From Psilocybe azurescens (lineage: Eukaryota; Basidiomycota; Agaricomycetes; Agaricales; Agrocybaceae): a stretch of 64,000 nt of DNA. The translations under genes were made by a program, and so were the position numbers. Shown in pieces: positions 60,384 through 64,000 of the stretch (its first letter is position 1; the number at the start of each line of letters is the position of its first letter). The stretch spans positions 1,116,001-1,180,000 of the forward strand of contig JAJIRX010000567.1 in assembly GCA_023853785.1 (NCBI GenBank), written 5' to 3'. The notes beneath the pieces were generated by a model. The model was not told the origin of the DNA and searched no databases. It worked only from the letters and a program-made list of their open reading frames with translations.

Positions 60384-61847
60384 TCACATATCTTTTGCGG
60401 GCTTAATGTCTTGAATCGATCCGGCAACACGTCCCATGAGCCCTGTGAACAACGATGAACAGCAATACAATTGGAACCAAGAGCATGAACTAACATGATC
60501 TGCCCTGAAGAGATTTTTCAGGATGATTTTGCAGTTCGACTTCATGAGGAACTTTCCCTTCAGATACTAGCGCTTGAATTTCTTGACTTCTTTTCGTTTC
60601 CCTGCATGACCTTGTCCATGACGAAAACGAGGAAGGAATGTATAATGTAACTCTCACCATTCGCTCACATATGGTGTTTTCCGCACACTCATGGGCCGGC
60701 CAGAATAAATCAATGTGCGGACGACATCATCGTATCCAGCGGATACGACTAGCTCCTTATGCGTTTTGGGGGCGCCAGCTTCCACGCTAGCAACAAATCG
60801 TGTGCCAACCCAAACACCCGAAGCGCCATATCTGGGACAATTTTAGCAGTTTGACACTCGTGCATTTTGATCATCCAATACTTACGAAAGAGAAGCGGCT
60901 AAGCCTCGACCATCTGCGATACCTCCTGCCGCCACTACAATGATAGGCTCGCCTGTCAAGGGACTTTTGGAATTTTTACAGAGGTCAACAACTGCGGGAA
61001 TCAGGATCGAGAACGCAGTATCGCCTGTATGGCCGCCGCCTTCGCCACCTTGAGCACAAATAATATCGACACCTGTGAACATAGTTTCAGCATTCATGTT
61101 TTACCGCGGATCGTGATTATATTTACCCTGAGCAAGCGCTTTGGGGACGTGCTAATGGGGGATACAGGCATGAACATATAATTGCTGAGAGGAATGAGTT
61201 GGGTTTACTTTTGGATGGCCAACCATGCTAATAGTAAGACACGATGTTAGTTACTCGACTTCGATATCATGGAAGAGCATACTTCATTACAGGAATTCCT
61301 GCGGCATGCAGCTTGTCCACAGCCCATTTGGGGGGACACCCACGGCGCAGACGAACAATGAAGCACCTCCTTTGATGATAACATCAATTAGTTCTGGCAA
61401 TTGACCACCGGTGTAGTCTTTCTAGGGTGAATATTAATTACTACATCTTGTATGAGAGTGACAGGACATACATTGGTCTTGCGTGCACTCCCACCGACTT
61501 GGGGGATCAGCAAGTCGACGCCAAAAGGAGCGTTCTTGTCTTCCAAGTGGCTCTTGAGCTCGTCGATAGAGCCTTGCAGGAACCTGGGACTTTGGCGAAC
61601 GCCTCCAATGACACCAATACCACCTATTGTCACAGAAATAAATAAACGGTGGAAGGGGTCTTCTGTAGACTTACCAGCGTTGGTAACGGCTGCAGCAAGC
61701 TTAGGACCAGCTGCAACATTCATCCTGGATAGTAATCAGTAACGAGTCCACATAGGAAAGAACTTCGTACCCAGCAAGCATGACCGGGTGGTTGATCCTG
61801 AACAGCCGCGTAAGAGGGGTGGAGAAGACAGGGGGAGAAGACGGCAT
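60384..61847 (-). CDS. Nitronate monooxygenase (2-nitropropane dioxygenase family)
   Basis: This is an FMN TIM-barrel enzyme that oxidises alkyl nitronates such as propionate 3-nitronate. It starts MPSSPPVFSTPLTRLFRINH, followed by PVMLAG and MNVAAGPKLAAAVTNAG. Then come GIGVIGGVRQSPRFL and FGVDLLIPQVGGSARKTN. Active-site blocks follow: DIICAQGGEGGGHTGDTAFS, VVAAGGIADGRGLAASL and GASGVWVGTRFVAS, with the probable catalytic histidine in GGGHTG. It ends AGSIQDIKPAKDM. The G6 at 61330-61335 lacks one base; repair joins LFVCAVGVPP to KWAVDKLHAAG. A tiny exon or split near 61160-61290 contains GHPKH. It diverges from holocytochrome c synthase. Confidence 0.89.
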
Positions 61848-61987
61848 TGAGAAAATAGAAAGCTAACAGCTTGAGTGTGGGGTAACATCTCAAGGGATTT
61901 ATAGCAGTCCATATATCGGGCTGGATACCTGACAGTTGCCGGTATGTGGGAGTTGCATCACTTGATCATTATGAACGAACTGCTCAC

Positions 61988-61995
61988 TTACGTAA
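61988..61995. promoter_or_regulatory. bZIP-type palindrome TTACGTAA
   Basis: TTACGTAA is a perfect palindrome of the kind bound by Yap-family and related bZIP factors. It lies in the 211-bp divergent promoter between nitronate monooxygenase and holocytochrome c synthase, 64 bases before the latter. Function is inferred. Confidence 0.4.
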
Positions 61996-62058
61996 TCGTA
62001 AAAGCTGTATTTTGCCGCACGTCATTGGCTGGATCTGAAAATAAAGTCAACGTCGACC

Positions 62059-62765
62059 ATGTCTACCTCAGCTTCGACTCCAGATAAATGTCCCGTCGAC
62101 CATTCATCTCTTTCTGCGTCGTCCTCGTCTGGCTCGGATGCTTGCCCTGTTGACCACACCACCCAGTCGACATGGAGTCGCTTCATGTCTTCCGGCTCTC
62201 CTGCTCCCTTCGCTGCCCTGTCCCGAGAACGCGAAATATCTTCAATACCGAAACCTAACGACGAGAAATGGGTCTATCCCTCGGAAGAACAGTTCTTTTC
62301 AGCCATGGCGCGCAAGAATCACAATCCCCAGGCCGCGGATATGAAAACAATCGTTCCCATACATAACGCCGTCAACGAACGGGCCTGGAGTGAAGTCTTG
62401 AAATGGGAGGCTGGCAGGGGTGGCGAAGCTTGTGGCGGAGTAAGACTTGTAAACTTCAAGGGAAAACCGCGTGAAATGAGTCCCAAAGCTCGATTTAATA
62501 CGCTTCTTGGGTGCGTGGTTCTTTCCTTGGCTTCGATCGTAGGCGCGTTGACATAGGTTCCAGATACGCCGCTCCCTTTGATCGCCACGATTGGGTTGTA
62601 GACCGATGTGGGACTCGCATGCGGTACATCATTGACTTTTACACAGGAAACAGTGCGGGCACGGCCAAAGAAAATGTTTCCTTCTACCTGGATGTTCGCC
62701 CTGCGATGGACAGTTGGGAAGGTGTCAAAATGAGATTACAAAACCTATGGCCTCGATCAAGTTGA
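62059..62765 (+). CDS. CYC3: Holocytochrome c synthase (cytochrome c heme lyase)
   Basis: This enzyme of the mitochondrial intermembrane space attaches heme to apocytochrome c. Two Cys-Pro-Val motifs (KCPVDHSSL and ACPVDHTT) are present near the N-terminus. Core blocks are KWVYPSEEQFFSAMARKNH, IVPIHNAVNERAWSEVLKWE and GVRLVNFKGKPREMSPKARF. The intron at about 62512-62564 joins NTLLG to YAAPFDRHDWVVDRCG. YIIDFYTG and VSFYLDVRPAMDSWEGVKMR complete the domain. The histidine in NAVNERAW's preceding IPIH/VPIHN region is conserved in the family. The frame is intact. The gene converges on SSF1 with about 100 bp between stops. Confidence 0.93.
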
Positions 62766-62863
62766 AGGTATTTCGCCCCTTTGCCAGCCTTACTCCCAGT
62801 TATCAATGTTTATGGAATATCATTACATACATAATTGAGCAGCGAACGAACCTATGGAAGCGA

Positions 62864-64000
62864 CTAAGGTCTCCTAGTCTTTACTTTTTTGGTAGGTGGT
62901 CTCTCGTCTTCAGAGCTTTCTCCTTCAGATGCCACTTCCTCTTCCTCGTCATCACTGATATCTTCCTCTTCATCCCACACCCCAAGCCCGTCTTCATTCT
63001 CATCTTCATCTTCGCCTTCGCTTAGTTCGTCTTCTTCCTCTTCGTCTTCTTCCTCTCCGCCGTCTTCCTCTCCAGCCTTGCCTTCTCCCTTGGCTGCCTT
63101 CTTCCGCTGAACATTGCGCTCTTGCTCTTCTCTCCTTTCCTTCTTCAGTTTGGCCTTTGCAGCGTGCTCGGCTTTCTGAATCATCACCTCTTTCTTCGAT
63201 TTTTTGACTGTGAGGGGGTCTCAATAATAAGAAACATGGTGAAAAAAGATAGAAATCAAAGACGAACCGAAATTATGATACATGACAGCACCTTCCTTCC
63301 CTGGTACACCTTCCGTGATTTTGATCAACCGCAATTCCATCCGAGGACCCACTTCGTCCAATCTCACAGCTCTTCTCTGCCCTTTCCGATTGTTCCTGCC
63401 AACGTAATCCTCTGCCAGGTCAACTGCATCTCCATCATCTCCCATGGCACTTTCTGCCGATGAGGCAGCGCTTTCGTATCCACCCTCCGGTCCTGGCTCT
63501 CCTCTCTTGCGAAGCAGGAAGTCGGCGACATCCTTTTCGTTCCCAAGGTCAAGGACTCCGGATAGGCTCCTCGTAGACGATGTTGCACCTTCAAGAACCC
63601 GGCGAACGCGTTTTGATACCCCGTAAGGCTTAACTTTGATGATATAATGACGGAAATCAACTGTGCCGCGTTCCGCATTGTAAGATATCAGAACAACTCG
63701 GCGCGCCGCAGATAGACTCAGAGTATGGGGCGACAGCGGAGGAAACAACGATTGAAAAGATTTCATGAGAAGGGGTAGGTGCGGCGGTGTCGTTGGGGAA
63801 GGTGGCGGGAATGATGCAAGCACAAGCTAGCAAGAACAAAAAAGACCTGTTAGCGAGTTGTAATGACATAATAAAGCAGACGTACGAGGGGAGGGCTGAG
63901 ATACTCCATTCCTACACTTCGTGCTCTCCGTGATGTGCTGATAACGTCTCTCATCAAACTGTATCTTTCGATACGGAAACTGAGCGTGGGGCCGTCTGAC
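62864..64000 (-). CDS. SSF1: Ribosome biogenesis protein SSF1/PPAN (Brix domain), 5' part missing
   Basis: This Brix-domain factor acts in 27S pre-rRNA maturation of the 60S subunit. The window's right edge cuts off the N-terminal part. The visible part begins SDGPTLSFRIERYSLMRDV, then SVGMEYLSPPL. After an intron it reads MKSFQSLFPPLSPHTLSL, then RRVVLISYNAERGTVDFRHY and IIKVKPYGVSKRVRRVLEG. LDEVGPRMELRLIKITEGVP and GAVMYHNF close the Brix domain. After another intron a basic helix (KKSKKEVMIQKAEHAAKAKL) and a long Glu/Asp tail end KKVKTRRP at 62864. Serine-rich ORFs on the opposite strand are antisense shadows of this tail. Confidence 0.9.

Noticed and set aside
62889..63110. Serine-rich ORF on the + strand
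   Set aside because: It is the antisense of the Glu/Asp-rich tail of SSF1. Similar antisense shadows occur at 9716-10049 (GAR1), 12783-13031 (SDA1), 3446-3709 (PRP38) and 53129-53353 (MAT1).
1..64000. Transposons, CRISPR arrays, tRNA or rRNA genes, secondary-metabolite cluster
   Set aside because: No reverse transcriptase, transposase, terminal repeats, spaced repeats, cloverleaf or core synthase was seen on either strand. The dioxygenase, monooxygenase, SDR and membrane genes are scattered among housekeeping genes rather than clustered.

Overview
This is nuclear DNA from a basidiomycete fungus, most likely an Agaricomycete. Almost every gene is split by short GT-AG introns (mostly 45-65 nt). 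Gene density is about one per 2 kb. The recognisable proteins are core fungal or eukaryotic ones. I saw no transposon, CRISPR array, tRNA, rRNA or viral remnant.

I support 31 genes. From left to right they are: tRNA isopentenyltransferase (266-2132, -); mitochondrial ribosomal protein uL15m (2378-3331, +); splicing factor PRP38 (3341-4387, -); an unrecognised gene (4438-5130, +); an Rco1-like double-PHD protein (5416-8744, +); GAR1 (9124-9972, +); kinetochore Mis14/NSL1 (10113-10945, -); a Nudix hydrolase (11139-12209, +); SDA1 (12270-14931, -); a very acidic unknown protein (15487-18493, +); condensin subunit YCG1/CAP-G (19058-23445, -); RNA polymerase III subunit RPC82 (23870-26014, +); FACT subunit SPT16 (26319-30432, +); membrane-protein paralogue 1 (30598-31677, -); rRNA methyltransferase BMT2 (31840-32897, +); 3-hydroxyisobutyrate dehydrogenase (33474-34751, +); membrane-protein paralogue 2 (34805-35877, -); an SDR epimerase-like protein (36023-37834, +); a small membrane protein (38459-39119, +); a 5'-nucleotidase-like phosphoesterase (39214-41916, -); a cytochrome b561 protein (42323-43455, +); ARF-GEF GBF1/GEA (43521-49084, -); proteasome alpha4 (49268-50504, -); C78 peptidase ZUP1/Mug105 (50793-52657, +); TFIIH subunit MAT1/TFB3 (52802-54175, -); a LigB/DODA dioxygenase (54604-55921, +); the PKA catalytic subunit (56128-57592, +); a WD40 protein (58354-59983, +); nitronate monooxygenase (60384-61847, -); holocytochrome c synthase (62059-62765, +); and SSF1/PPAN, cut by the right edge (62864-64000, -).

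The content is mainly housekeeping. Ribosome biogenesis and translation are represented by GAR1, SDA1, BMT2, SSF1, uL15m and the tRNA modification enzyme. Chromatin and transcription are represented by the Rco1-like protein, SPT16, RPC82, MAT1, condensin and NSL1. Mitochondrial functions are heme attachment, valine catabolism and uL15m. Genes mostly alternate strand, giving compact divergent promoters and tail-to-tail pairs only 9-150 bp apart.

The most important property of the window is technical. About 27 single-base length errors, nearly all in mononucleotide runs, break the reading frames of conserved and often essential genes. Conserved protein resumes in another frame immediately after each one. 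I treat these as sequence errors rather than pseudogenes. Gene boundaries below assume this, so automatic gene models here will be truncated or carry false introns. The most interesting unexplained biology is a diverged pair of unknown polytopic membrane proteins (30.6-35.9 kb), the acidic repeat protein (15.5-18.5 kb), and the unrecognised gene sharing a 50-bp promoter with PRP38.
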